Source: JBOHUX01 sp050734915 (lineage in GTDB: Bacteria > Chloroflexota > Dormibacteria > Dormibacterales > Dormibacteraceae). Taken from it: a DNA stretch of 11,622 nucleotides. Position numbers and translations under genes: made by a program. The notes below the pieces were generated by a model. That model searched no databases. It was not told where the DNA came from and saw only the letters and a list, made by a program, of their open reading frames with translations. This document shows, piece after piece, positions 1 to 5,908 of this stretch. Positions within the stretch are counted from its first letter, which is position 1; each line of letters starts with the position of its first letter. The stretch lies in the NCBI GenBank assembly GCA_050734915.1, contig JBOHUX010000064.1:1-11622 (forward strand). Reading direction: 5' to 3'.

Positions 1-16
1 GCCTAGATGAGTGATT
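1..16 (-). promoter_or_regulatory. Copy 1 of AATYACTCATCTAG motif, divergent promoter candidate
   Basis: Read on the minus strand these bases are AATCACTCATCTAGGC, identical over 16 nt to 8642-8657 and nearly identical to 214-227. The end of the motif runs into the left edge of the window. TAGGC could be the start of a -10 hexamer for a gene transcribed leftward beyond the window, divergent from fabH. The sequence identity is seen directly. The promoter or operator role is inferred. Confidence 0.45.
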
Positions 17-63
17 CCTGATGGCGGCGAGAGATTCGGTGTCCAGGTGCCCCACCCTGGGGT

Positions 64-91
64 CCCCGCGAAATCGCCAGATTTCGTGGGG
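64..91 (+). other. Strong 12-bp hairpin in the non-coding leader upstream of fabH
   Basis: CCCCGCGAAATC (64-75) pairs with GATTTCGTGGGG (80-91) through one G-U wobble (68 with 87), leaving the tetraloop GCCA (76-79). No U-tract follows, so a classical Rho-independent terminator is unlikely. The rest of 1-247 holds smaller inverted repeats (CGCAG/CTGCG near 132-148; CCGAA 192-196 with TTCGG 209-213) and no credible coding sequence: the ORFs crossing it lack family resemblance and an SD. It may be a structured 5' leader, a small RNA, or the tail of an upstream transcript. I recognise no named riboswitch. Confidence 0.5.
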
Positions 92-213
92 TAGGAGATG
101 GTGGCTCGGCGCCCAGCACCGGAGCGCGCGCAGGCGTAGCTGCGTAAGAGAGGAGCGGAGAGGCCGGGCCGCCAGATGGGGTGCATGGGCGCCGAAGACC
201 CGTCGATATTCGG

Positions 214-230
214 AATTACTCATCTAGATC
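214..230 (+). promoter_or_regulatory. Copy 2 of AATYACTCATCTAG motif, 18 bp before the fabH start
   Basis: AATTACTCATCTAG (214-227) differs at one base from the copies at 1-16 and 8642-8655. The following TAGATC (225-230) sits where TAGGCT occurs in the other complete copy. If it acts as a -10 element, transcription would begin near 237-238, giving a very short fabH leader. It could equally be a regulator site inside a longer leader transcribed from upstream. The repeat is seen directly and the function is inferred. Confidence 0.4.
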
Positions 231-235
231 AGCTA

Positions 236-242
236 GAAGGAG
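236..242 (+). promoter_or_regulatory. Shine-Dalgarno of fabH
   Basis: GAAGGAG lies 5 nt before ATG 248. It is one of the strongest ribosome binding sites in the window and it decides the fabH start against the in-frame upstream ATG at 176, which has no such signal. Confidence 0.85.
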
Positions 243-247
243 AAACG

Positions 248-1282
248 ATGGCGATCACCGCTCCCCGCATCCGCTCCGACGCCGTTTCCCTCCGGGCCTT
301 CCCGAGCGCGGGACGCCCGAGCGCCATCGCCGGTGTCGGAGTCCACGCGCCCGAGCGCCTGCTCACCAACCACGACCTGGAGCGGATCGTCCAGACGTCC
401 GACGAGTGGATCGTCGAGCGGACCGGCATCATGTCCCGTCACATCGCGGAGCCCGGCACCCCGACCTTCGAGCTCGCCACGGAGGCCGCCCGCAAGGCCC
501 TGCAGGCGGCCTCCGTGCGAGCCGAGGACCTGGACATGATCATCGTCGCCACGTCCAGCCCGGACGGTCCCTTCCCCTCCATCTCCTGTCGCGTGCAGGA
601 GCGGCTGGGCGCCCCCGGGGCCGTCTGCATGGACCTGCTCGCCGCCTGCACCGGCTTCGTCTACGGGCTCAGCGTGGCCGACTCCCACATCGCCGCGGAG
701 AGAGCCGACACCGTGCTCGTGATCGGGGCCGAGGTGCTCTCGCGCATGATCGACTGGACCGATCGCGGGACCTGCGTCATCTTCGGGGACGGCGCCGGCG
801 CGGCGGTGGTCCGGGCCACGGCCGGCGGTGCCGGCTTCCGCAGCTGGTGCCTCGGCTCGGACGGCCGGGGATACGCCCAGGTCACCTGCGGCAACGTCCC
901 CCTCGGGGCCTACGTGGCGCAGGAGGCGGAGCCACGCATCTCGATGAGGGGCCCCGACGTCTTCAAGTTCGCCACCGACATCTTCATCCGCCAGGCCTTC
1001 GCGGTCGCCGAGGCCGCGGGCGTGAGCATGGAGGACATCGACCTCTGGGTGCCCCATCAGGCCAACCGGCGGATCATCGAGGCCTCCGCCAGCCGGATCG
1101 GGCTGCCCATGGAGAAGGTGATGGTCAACATCGACCACTACGGCAACACCTCCACCGCCACCATCCCGCTCGCTCTCGACGACGCCCTCGCCGAGGGTCG
1201 GATCAAGAGCGGCGACAAAGTCCTCATCGCCGGTTTCGGATCCGGCCTCACCTGGGGCGCCTGCCTCATCGACTGGGAGTAG
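248..1282 (+). CDS. fabH: 3-oxoacyl-[ACP] synthase III (FabH)
   Basis: This enzyme starts fatty acid synthesis in the cytosol by condensing an acyl-CoA primer with malonyl-ACP to give a 3-oxoacyl-ACP. The product is 344 residues from ATG 248. The thiolase-fold catalytic triad is visible: Cys134 in LLAACTGF, His270 in VPHQANRR and Asn300 in HYGNTSTATIP. The spacing matches C112/H244/N274 of E. coli FabH apart from a 4-residue difference, and the protein ends in the typical GSGLTWGACL. About 25 extra residues precede the usual FabH start (AIAGVGVHAPERLLTN). They are retained because the SD sits directly before ATG 248. The primer preference (straight or branched) cannot be read from the sequence. 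fabH is separated from fabDG-accDA by a permease gene and probably has its own promoter. Confidence 0.95.
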   Translation: MAITAPRIRSDAVSLRAFPSAGRPSAIAGVGVHAPERLLTNHDLERIVQTSDEWIVERTGIMSRHIAEPGTPTFELATEAARKALQAASVRAEDLDMIIVATSSPDGPFPSISCRVQERLGAPGAVCMDLLAACTGFVYGLSVADSHIAAERADTVLVIGAEVLSRMIDWTDRGTCVIFGDGAGAAVVRATAGGAGFRSWCLGSDGRGYAQVTCGNVPLGAYVAQEAEPRISMRGPDVFKFATDIFIRQAFAVAEAAGVSMEDIDLWVPHQANRRIIEASASRIGLPMEKVMVNIDHYGNTSTATIPLALDDALAEGRIKSGDKVLIAGFGSGLTWGACLIDWE

Positions 1283-1331
1283 CGGCATCGGGCGGTTCGC
1301 TCCCCGGGCCGCCGCCGAGGGGGCCGCCGCC

Positions 1332-1355
1332 GGGCGCCCCGGCGCCGGGGCGCCC
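1332..1355 (+). terminator. Candidate fabH terminator: 24-bp perfect GC palindrome
   Basis: GGGCGCCCCGGCGCCGGGGCGCCC is a perfect 24-base inverted repeat starting 49 nt after the fabH stop. It is followed by GTTTCCCC, a very short T-run. A stem of about 10 bp with a 4-nt loop can form. The weak T-tract means it may terminate inefficiently, or may simply be a stable 3' hairpin. Confidence 0.45.
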
Positions 1356-1377
1356 GTTTCCCCGATGATGGCCTGTC

Positions 1378-2133
1378 GTGAGCCCTGCCGCGATCGCCGC
1401 CGTGATCGCCGCCGGGCTCCTCGCGGGGGCCGTCAACGCGATCGTGGGCTCGGGGTCGCTGATCACATTCCCGACCCTGCTGGCGATCGGCTACCCGCCC
1501 GTGGTCGCCAATGTCAGCAACACCGTGGGTCTTGTCTTCGGGTCGGTCAGCGGCGCCATCGGCTACCGGCGCGAGCTGGCCGGCCAAGGGCGCCGGATCG
1601 CCGCGCTGGCGGTGCCGGCGATCGCCGGCGGCATCCTCGGGGCCGTGCTCCTGCTGGTCCTTCCCCAGAGCGTCTTCCACCGGGTGGTGCCGGTCCTCAT
1701 CATCCTGGCGATCGTGCTCGTCATCGTCCAGCCGCAGCTGTCCGCGCTGATGGCCCGGCGGCGAGCGCGGCAGGAGCGTCAGGGGCCCGGGGCGGCGCTG
1801 CCGGCGGGCGTGTTCGGTACCGCGGTATACGGAGGCTACTTCGGCGCCGCCCAGGGCGTGATCCTGATCAGCGTCCTCGGCCTGGTGCTCGACGACACGC
1901 TGCAGAGGCTGAACGGGCTCAAGAACGTGCTCGCGGCGGCGGTCAACGGTGTCGCCGCCGTGTACTTCGTGTTCTTCGCCCACGTCGCCTGGGCGCCCGC
2001 CGTCCTGATCGCCGTCTCCAGCATCGCGGGCGGCCAGCTGGGCGCCCTCGTGGGCCGGCGCCTGGCGCCCGGCGCGCTGCGGGTGGTCATCGTCGTCGCC
2101 GGCACGGCCGCGGTCGTGAAGCTGCTGGCGTGA
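1378..2133 (+). CDS. TauE/SafE (TSUP) family membrane permease
   Basis: This is a predicted inner-membrane transporter of the sulfite exporter TauE/SafE family, whose members move sulfite, sulfoacetate or other small organosulfur or organic anions. The 251-residue product shows the family's N-terminal repeat signature GAVNAIVGSGSLITFP (about residues 17-32), followed by NVSNTVGLVFGSVSGAIGYRREL. A second half (about 139-250) is rich in small residues and again membrane-embedded. I count about eight hydrophobic segments, with an Arg-rich cytoplasmic loop near residues 125-135. The chosen GTG at 1378 opens directly into the first membrane helix. There is no SD before it, so the start is less certain than the family. 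Neighbouring lipid genes do not reveal a substrate. The gene sits between a hairpin after fabH and a terminator-like element before fabD, so it may be its own unit. Confidence 0.85.
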   Translation: MSPAAIAAVIAAGLLAGAVNAIVGSGSLITFPTLLAIGYPPVVANVSNTVGLVFGSVSGAIGYRRELAGQGRRIAALAVPAIAGGILGAVLLLVLPQSVFHRVVPVLIILAIVLVIVQPQLSALMARRRARQERQGPGAALPAGVFGTAVYGGYFGAAQGVILISVLGLVLDDTLQRLNGLKNVLAAAVNGVAAVYFVFFAHVAWAPAVLIAVSSIAGGQLGALVGRRLAPGALRVVIVVAGTAAVVKLLA

Positions 2134-2137
2134 CCCC

Positions 2138-2174
2138 GGGTTGGCCGCGGTGGCCAATTCGGCGGAGCGTTTTT
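2138..2174 (+). terminator. Candidate terminator after the TSUP permease
   Basis: TTGGCC (2141-2146) pairs with GGCCAA (2152-2157) around the loop GCGGT. The stem extends by two G-U pairs and one G-C to 2138/2160. A TTTTT run follows at 2170-2174, 9 nt beyond the stem. That gap is longer than in a canonical intrinsic terminator, so confidence is moderate. It separates the permease from the fabD operon. Confidence 0.45.
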
Positions 2175-2211
2175 CTCACGCCGTGATGAGCTCTTCCGGG
2201 ATCCTGAGGCC

Positions 2212-2217
2212 TAAGCT
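2212..2217 (+). promoter_or_regulatory. Putative -10 element (TAAGCT) of the fabD operon
   Basis: TAAGCT is followed by exactly 7 nt and then GTG (2225). The same arrangement, TAGGCT-N7-GTG, precedes the genes starting at 6771 (minus strand) and 8690 (plus strand). This predicts a transcript starting at or near 2225. No convincing -35 box is seen. It is inferred from the recurring spacing. Confidence 0.5.
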
Positions 2218-2224
2218 GGCTATC

Positions 2225-2266
2225 GTGCCCCAATCCTCCCCGCCGAGACGCCGCCGATGGGGCTGA
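2225..2266 (+). CDS. Putative leaderless 13-codon upstream ORF overlapping the fabD start
   Basis: GTG 2225 lies 7 nt after the putative -10 TAAGCT and opens a 13-codon frame, MPQSSPPRRRRWG, ending at TGA 2264-2266. Its last codons overlap the fabD ATG (2257) in another frame. Both the proline pair and the four consecutive arginine codons (aga cgc cgc cga) lie just before the fabD start. fabD has no SD, so ribosomes leaving this frame could re-initiate at ATG 2257 and the peptide would couple or attenuate fabD translation. This is a prediction from position and spacing only. An alternative is that the frame is a chance reading and the fabD leader is simply short. Confidence 0.35.
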   Translation: MPQSSPPRRRRWG

Positions 2267-3198
2267 CGCTGGCTGGTCCGGTCGCCCTGCTCTTCCCCGG
2301 CCAGGGGGTCCAAGAGCCGGGCATGGGCCAGAACCTCTACGAACGCCACGAGGTCGCCCGGCGCGTCTTCGAGCGGGCGGAGGCGATCCTCGAGATGCCG
2401 ATCCGCCAGCTCTGCTTCGAGGGCCCGGCCGACGATCTCAACCGAACCCAGAGCCTACAGCCGGCCGTGATGACGGTCTGCTGGGCGGCCTATGAGGTCT
2501 ACCGGGAGCGCTTCGGCCTGGAGGGCGTCCGGGTGATGGCGGGCCACAGCCTGGGGGAGATCGCGGCGCTGGCCGCCTCGGGCGCGGTGCCCTGGAAGAC
2601 CGCTCTGATTCTCGTCAAGGAGCGCGGGCGCCTGATGGCGCGCGCCGCCGAGGACCGCCCGGGGGGGATGATCGCGATCGTGGGACTGTCCGAGACGCAG
2701 GTGAGCGAGATCCGCGACCGTGCCTCCGAAAGGGGTGAGATCTGGATCGCCAACCGCAACGCGGACGCACAGTTCGTGCTCAGCGGCGAGCATCCCGCAC
2801 TGCAGGAGGCGGAGCGCCTGGCCGTCGCCGCCGGCGCCCGGCGGGCGCTGATCCTGACCATCCCGCTGCCGGCCCACTCGCCCCTCATGGAGGGCGCCGC
2901 GGCGGCCTTCAAGCGGGCGATCGACAGGCTGAGCATCCGCACCCCCCGATTCCCGATCCTGGGCAACGCGACGGGCGAGGCGATCGCCACCGTCGAGGCG
3001 CTTCGCCAGGAGCTCGCCCAGCATCTGCTTCGTCCGGTCGACTGGGCGAGAACGATGGTCTCCCTCCAGCTCCTGCAGATCGGAACCGTGGTCGAGCTGG
3101 GCCCGGGGCGCGTGCTCGCCAGCCTGGCCGCCAAGCACATCCCCGGCATCGTCACCTGGAACGCGGAAGAGCTGCTGGTCGAATTCGCCGAGGCATGA
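2257..3198 (+). CDS. fabD: Malonyl-CoA:ACP transacylase (FabD)
   Basis: FabD moves the malonyl group from malonyl-CoA to acyl carrier protein, feeding every elongation round of fatty acid synthesis. The 313-residue product opens with ALLFPGQGVQEPGMG. It has the nucleophile elbow GHSLGE with Ser98, Arg123 in KERGRLM (binds the malonyl carboxylate) and His207 in PAHSPLM. All three are offset by +6 from S92/R117/H201 of E. coli FabD, so the active site is intact. ATG 2257 is the only usable start: the upstream in-frame codons run back to a TAA at 2212 without another start codon. No SD precedes it, which makes coupling to the short upstream ORF plausible. The stop overlaps fabG by ATGA. First gene of the fabD-fabG-accD-accA operon. 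Confidence 0.96.
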   Translation: MGLTLAGPVALLFPGQGVQEPGMGQNLYERHEVARRVFERAEAILEMPIRQLCFEGPADDLNRTQSLQPAVMTVCWAAYEVYRERFGLEGVRVMAGHSLGEIAALAASGAVPWKTALILVKERGRLMARAAEDRPGGMIAIVGLSETQVSEIRDRASERGEIWIANRNADAQFVLSGEHPALQEAERLAVAAGARRALILTIPLPAHSPLMEGAAAAFKRAIDRLSIRTPRFPILGNATGEAIATVEALRQELAQHLLRPVDWARTMVSLQLLQIGTVVELGPGRVLASLAAKHIPGIVTWNAEELLVEFAEA

Positions 3199-3935
3199 CC
3201 GAGCCCTTCAGCCTGGATCTGGCCGGGCGGACCGCGCTCGTCACCGGCGGCGGCAAGGGAATCGGGCGCGCGGTCTCCGAGGCGCTCGCCGCGATGGGCG
3301 CCCGGGTGGTCGTCAACTACCGCTCGGACAGGGCCGCCGCCGACGAGACCGCCCGCGCGCTGCCGAACGCGATCGCCGTCCAAGCGGACGTCGGTGACAT
3401 GGCGGAGACCGCGCGCCTGGTCAAGGAGTCGGGAGGCGTCGACGTTCTCGTCAACAACGCGGGGGCGGTCAGAGACAAGCTGCTGCTGCGGATGACCCCC
3501 GCCGATTGGGGCGACATCATCCGCACCGACCTCACGTCGGCATTCAACACCACCAAGTCCGTGATGCCGGGGATGCTCCGCTCCCGCTGGGGCCGGATCG
3601 TCAACATGAGCTCCATCGTCGGCATCACCGGCAACCCGGGGCAGGCCAACTACGCGGCCGCCAAGGCGGGGCTGATCGGCTTCACGAAGTCGATCGCGCG
3701 GGAGGTCGGATCCCGCGGCATCACCTGCAACGCGGTCGCGCCCGGCTACGTACGCACGGAGCTGACCCTCAACTCCGTGCCCGAGGAGCTGGTCGGAGAG
3801 CTGGTCAGGGCCACCCCGCTCCAGCGCGAGGGGACGGCGGGCGAGGTGGCGGCGGCGGTCGCCTTCCTGTGCTCGCCGGCGGCCGGGTTCATCACCGGTC
3901 AGGTGCTCGTGGTGGACGGGGGGCTGTCGCTGTAG
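3195..3935 (+). CDS. fabG: 3-oxoacyl-[ACP] reductase (FabG), SDR family
   Basis: FabG reduces 3-oxoacyl-ACP to 3-hydroxyacyl-ACP with NADPH, the first reduction of each elongation cycle. The 246-residue product is a classical short-chain dehydrogenase: cofactor loop TGGGKGIG (17-24), NNAG (87-90), catalytic Ser140 in NMSSIVG, and Tyr153/Lys157 in YAAAKAG. These match S138/Y151/K155 of E. coli FabG with an offset of +2. The position equivalent to the structural Asn of the SDR tetrad is Asp112 (RTDLTSAFN), a substitution also met in some acetoacetyl-CoA reductases. The operon context favours FabG over PhaB, but sequence alone cannot exclude activity on CoA substrates. The start overlaps the fabD stop (ATGA), which implies translational coupling. 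Confidence 0.94.
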   Translation: MTEPFSLDLAGRTALVTGGGKGIGRAVSEALAAMGARVVVNYRSDRAAADETARALPNAIAVQADVGDMAETARLVKESGGVDVLVNNAGAVRDKLLLRMTPADWGDIIRTDLTSAFNTTKSVMPGMLRSRWGRIVNMSSIVGITGNPGQANYAAAKAGLIGFTKSIAREVGSRGITCNAVAPGYVRTELTLNSVPEELVGELVRATPLQREGTAGEVAAAVAFLCSPAAGFITGQVLVVDGGLSL

Positions 3936-3969
3936 ATGGCGCCCCTGGCCCGGATCCGGGGTTGACCTG

Positions 3970-4800
3970 ATGCTCCCGTTCGTGCTCGCCCCGGGCGTGC
4001 CCATCTCCGGCGACCGGCTGCCGCCCGTCGAGCTGCCCAGCAACTGTCCCGGCTGCGGGGTCGGCCTCGATCCCGACGAGCTGCGCGAGCACGTCTACGT
4101 CTGCCAGTGCGGCCACCATTTCCCGATGCGTGCCGGCGCCTGGATCTCGCTCGTCGCCGACACCGGCACCTGGGAGGAGCGCTGGGCCGATATCCGCCCC
4201 CACGACCTGTTGGGCTGGAAGCTGCCGAGGCCATACCAGGCGACGCTGGACGAGGCCGGCGAGGAGGGGCTCAACGAGGCGGTCAGGACGGGCACCTGCC
4301 GACTCGCCGGGCGGCTGCTCTGGCTGGCCGTCTTCGACTTCCGGTTCGTGGGCGGCACCCTCAGCATCGTCGCCGGAGAGCGCCTTGCCCGGGGCATGGA
4401 GCAGGCCGCCGCCGCCCACCTGCCCTACCTCCTGATCGTCGCCTCGGGCGGCGCCCGGATGCAGGAGGGCGTGCTGGCCCTGATGCAGATGGCGAAGGTG
4501 AACGCGGCGGTGGGCCGCATGCACCAGACCGGCATCCCCTACCTCTCCGTTCTCACCGATCCCACCTACGGCGGCACCGCCGCCTCGATGGCGCTGCTGG
4601 CCGACATCAACATCGCCGAGCCGGGTGCCAAGATCGGGTTCACCGGGCCCCGAGTCATCAAGCAGGCCACCTATGCCGACCTGCCGGCCGGCTTCCAGAC
4701 CGCCGAGTTCCAGCTCCACCGAGGCCAGATCGACATGGTGGTGGGCCGGACCGAGCTGCGGCCGCGACTCGCGCATCTGCTGAGCCTGTACTCCGAATGA
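3970..4800 (+). CDS. accD: Acetyl-CoA carboxylase carboxyltransferase beta subunit (AccD)
   Basis: AccD is the subunit that, with AccA, transfers carboxylate from carboxybiotin-BCCP to acetyl-CoA, giving malonyl-CoA. The 276-residue product has an N-terminal zinc ribbon (Cys26, Cys29, Cys45, Cys47) and then a crotonase-like carboxyltransferase domain with SGGARMQEG (159-167), DPTYGGTAAS (from about residue 197) and KIGFTGPRVI (from 221). The second zinc knuckle reads C-Q-C rather than the usual C-x-x-C, one residue short, while the 15-residue gap between knuckles is normal. ATG 3970 follows fabG by 34 nt with only a weak G-rich signal ahead. The gene overlaps accA by ATGA, as expected for subunits needed in equal amounts. 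Confidence 0.95.
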   Translation: MLPFVLAPGVPISGDRLPPVELPSNCPGCGVGLDPDELREHVYVCQCGHHFPMRAGAWISLVADTGTWEERWADIRPHDLLGWKLPRPYQATLDEAGEEGLNEAVRTGTCRLAGRLLWLAVFDFRFVGGTLSIVAGERLARGMEQAAAAHLPYLLIVASGGARMQEGVLALMQMAKVNAAVGRMHQTGIPYLSVLTDPTYGGTAASMALLADINIAEPGAKIGFTGPRVIKQATYADLPAGFQTAEFQLHRGQIDMVVGRTELRPRLAHLLSLYSE

Positions 4801-5657
4801 GTGGCGAGAACCCGGGCACTCTCTCGGTCTGGCAGTTGGTCGAGCTGGCGCGGCACCCCGAACGTCCCTACGCGCTCGACTACATACTCCGCCTGGCGCC
4901 CGACTTCGTGGAGCTCCACGGCGACCGCCTGGGCGGCGACGACTGCGCTCTCGTGGCGGGCGTGGGCACCTGGCACGGGCGCCCGACCATGTTCTTCGGC
5001 CAGCAGAAGGGCAGGAACCTCAACGAACGGGTGATGAGGAACTTCGGGATGATGCACCCCGAGGGCTTCCGGAAGGCGATCCGGCTCTGCGGCCAGGCGG
5101 CCAAGTTCGGCTTCCCGATCGTCTCCCTGATCGACACTCCGGGCGCCTTCCCGGGAGCCGGCGCGGAGGAACGGGGGATCGCCGCCGCCATCGCCGCCGC
5201 CATCATGCAGTGGTTCGAGGTGCCCGTCCCGGTGCTCGCGGCGGTGATCGGCGAGGGCGGCAGCGGCGGCGCGCTTGGGATGGCCGTCGCCGACCGCGTG
5301 CTCATGCTGGAGAACTCGATCTACTCGGTGGCGATGCCCGAATCGTGCGCGACCATCGTCTGGCGCGACTCGACCCGCAAGGTGGAGGCCGCCGAGCAGC
5401 TGCAGATCACCTCTCGGGACCTGATCGCGATGGGGGTGGTGGACGAGGTGCTGGCGGAGCCCGAGGGGGGCGCCCAGATGGACTTCGAGGCGGCAGCGGC
5501 GACGCTCGACGAAGCCCTCCGGCGCCACCTCCAGCCGCTGCTTGGGATGGGCCCCCGGGAACTCCTGCAGCACCGCCACGACCGGTTCCGGTACATCGAC
5601 TCGCTGATCCGGGCGGAGCCTCACTTCGGCCCCAAGGTGGAACCCCGGGCGGTCTGA
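4797..5657 (+). CDS. accA: Acetyl-CoA carboxylase carboxyltransferase alpha subunit (AccA)
   Basis: AccA pairs with AccD to form the carboxyltransferase of bacterial acetyl-CoA carboxylase and holds the carboxybiotin side of the active site. The 286-residue product begins near the conserved WQLVELARHPERPYALDYI segment. It contains IDTPGAFPGAGAEERG (from residue 112) and the glycine-rich oxyanion loop GEGGSGGA (152-159), then YSVAMPESCATIVWRD. It lacks the roughly 50-residue N-terminal helical region of the 319-residue E. coli protein. The ATGA overlap with accD supports the start at 4797, so the protein appears naturally short rather than truncated. It is the last gene of the operon. accB and accC are not in the window. 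Confidence 0.95.
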   Translation: MSGENPGTLSVWQLVELARHPERPYALDYILRLAPDFVELHGDRLGGDDCALVAGVGTWHGRPTMFFGQQKGRNLNERVMRNFGMMHPEGFRKAIRLCGQAAKFGFPIVSLIDTPGAFPGAGAEERGIAAAIAAAIMQWFEVPVPVLAAVIGEGGSGGALGMAVADRVLMLENSIYSVAMPESCATIVWRDSTRKVEAAEQLQITSRDLIAMGVVDEVLAEPEGGAQMDFEAAAATLDEALRRHLQPLLGMGPRELLQHRHDRFRYIDSLIRAEPHFGPKVEPRAV

Positions 5658-5717
5658 CGGCCGGGAGCGGGGAGGCGGAGGCGCCGGTTCTCGGGTGGGC
5701 GAACGTTATCCGGGTGG

Positions 5718-5819
5718 ATGCGCAATCACATCTCGGAGAAGGCCTATCCGATGGGCGCCGGCCTGGCGTTCGTGCTCGCCCTGGCCGGGCTGATGGCCAC
5801 GGCCAGCCTCCTGCGCTGA
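5718..5819 (+). CDS. Putative 33-residue single-pass membrane protein
   Basis: ATG 5718 opens a 33-codon frame beginning MRNHISEKAYPMGAG and continuing through about 18 hydrophobic residues rich in Ala and Leu to a final Arg. It is short and polar at the N-terminus, with one predicted transmembrane helix. Most codons end in G or C, like the neighbouring real genes. It lies alone in the 241-nt gap between accA and the convergent hydrolase gene. A weak GGGTGG precedes the ATG, and GTTATC 5705-5710 could be a poor -10. I do not recognise a family. It may be a small membrane protein or a chance frame, and a comparative search would decide. Confidence 0.45.
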   Translation: MRNHISEKAYPMGAGLAFVLALAGLMATASLLR

Positions 5820-5822
5820 CCC

Positions 5823-5836
5823 GCCGGCGCGCCGGC
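5823..5836. terminator. GC palindrome between convergent genes, weak terminator candidate
   Basis: GCCGGCGCGCCGGC is a perfect 14-base inverted repeat just after the small ORF. It has no T-run on either strand, so intrinsic termination is doubtful. Confidence 0.25.
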
Positions 5837-5892
5837 CGCGTCGGCGAGCCCGATCTGGAGGCGACCCTCCCGCCGGAGTGACCCGCGGCCGC

Positions 5893-5908
5893 CCCGCGTC
5901 ATCGCGGG
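5893..5908 (-). terminator. Hairpin at the hydrolase stop codon, weak terminator candidate
   Basis: CCCGCG (5893-5898) and CGCGGG (5903-5908) form a 6-bp stem around the loop TCAT, which contains the hydrolase stop (TGA on the minus strand, 5901-5899). There is no T-tract. It could stabilise the 3' end of the leftward transcript. Confidence 0.3.

Noticed and set aside
64..91. Intrinsic terminator for an upstream gene
   Set aside because: The stem is strong but is followed by GTAGGAG with no T-run, so I describe it as a structured element only.
21..227. 68-codon frame in the fabH leader
   Set aside because: No SD, Arg/Ser-rich, no recognisable pattern, and it crosses strong hairpins. Better explained as non-coding leader.
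181..1368. 395-codon plus-strand frame over fabH
   Set aside because: It is an Arg/His/Pro-rich alternative frame of a high-GC gene with no family motifs. The fabH frame has the full catalytic triad and the SD.
1365..1370. -10 element 7 nt before the TSUP GTG
   Set aside because: The hexamer there is ATGATG, which does not resemble TANNNT.
2499..4043. 514-codon minus-strand frame over fabD/fabG
   Set aside because: Antisense shadow with low-complexity residues. Both plus-strand genes have complete active sites and an ATGA overlap.
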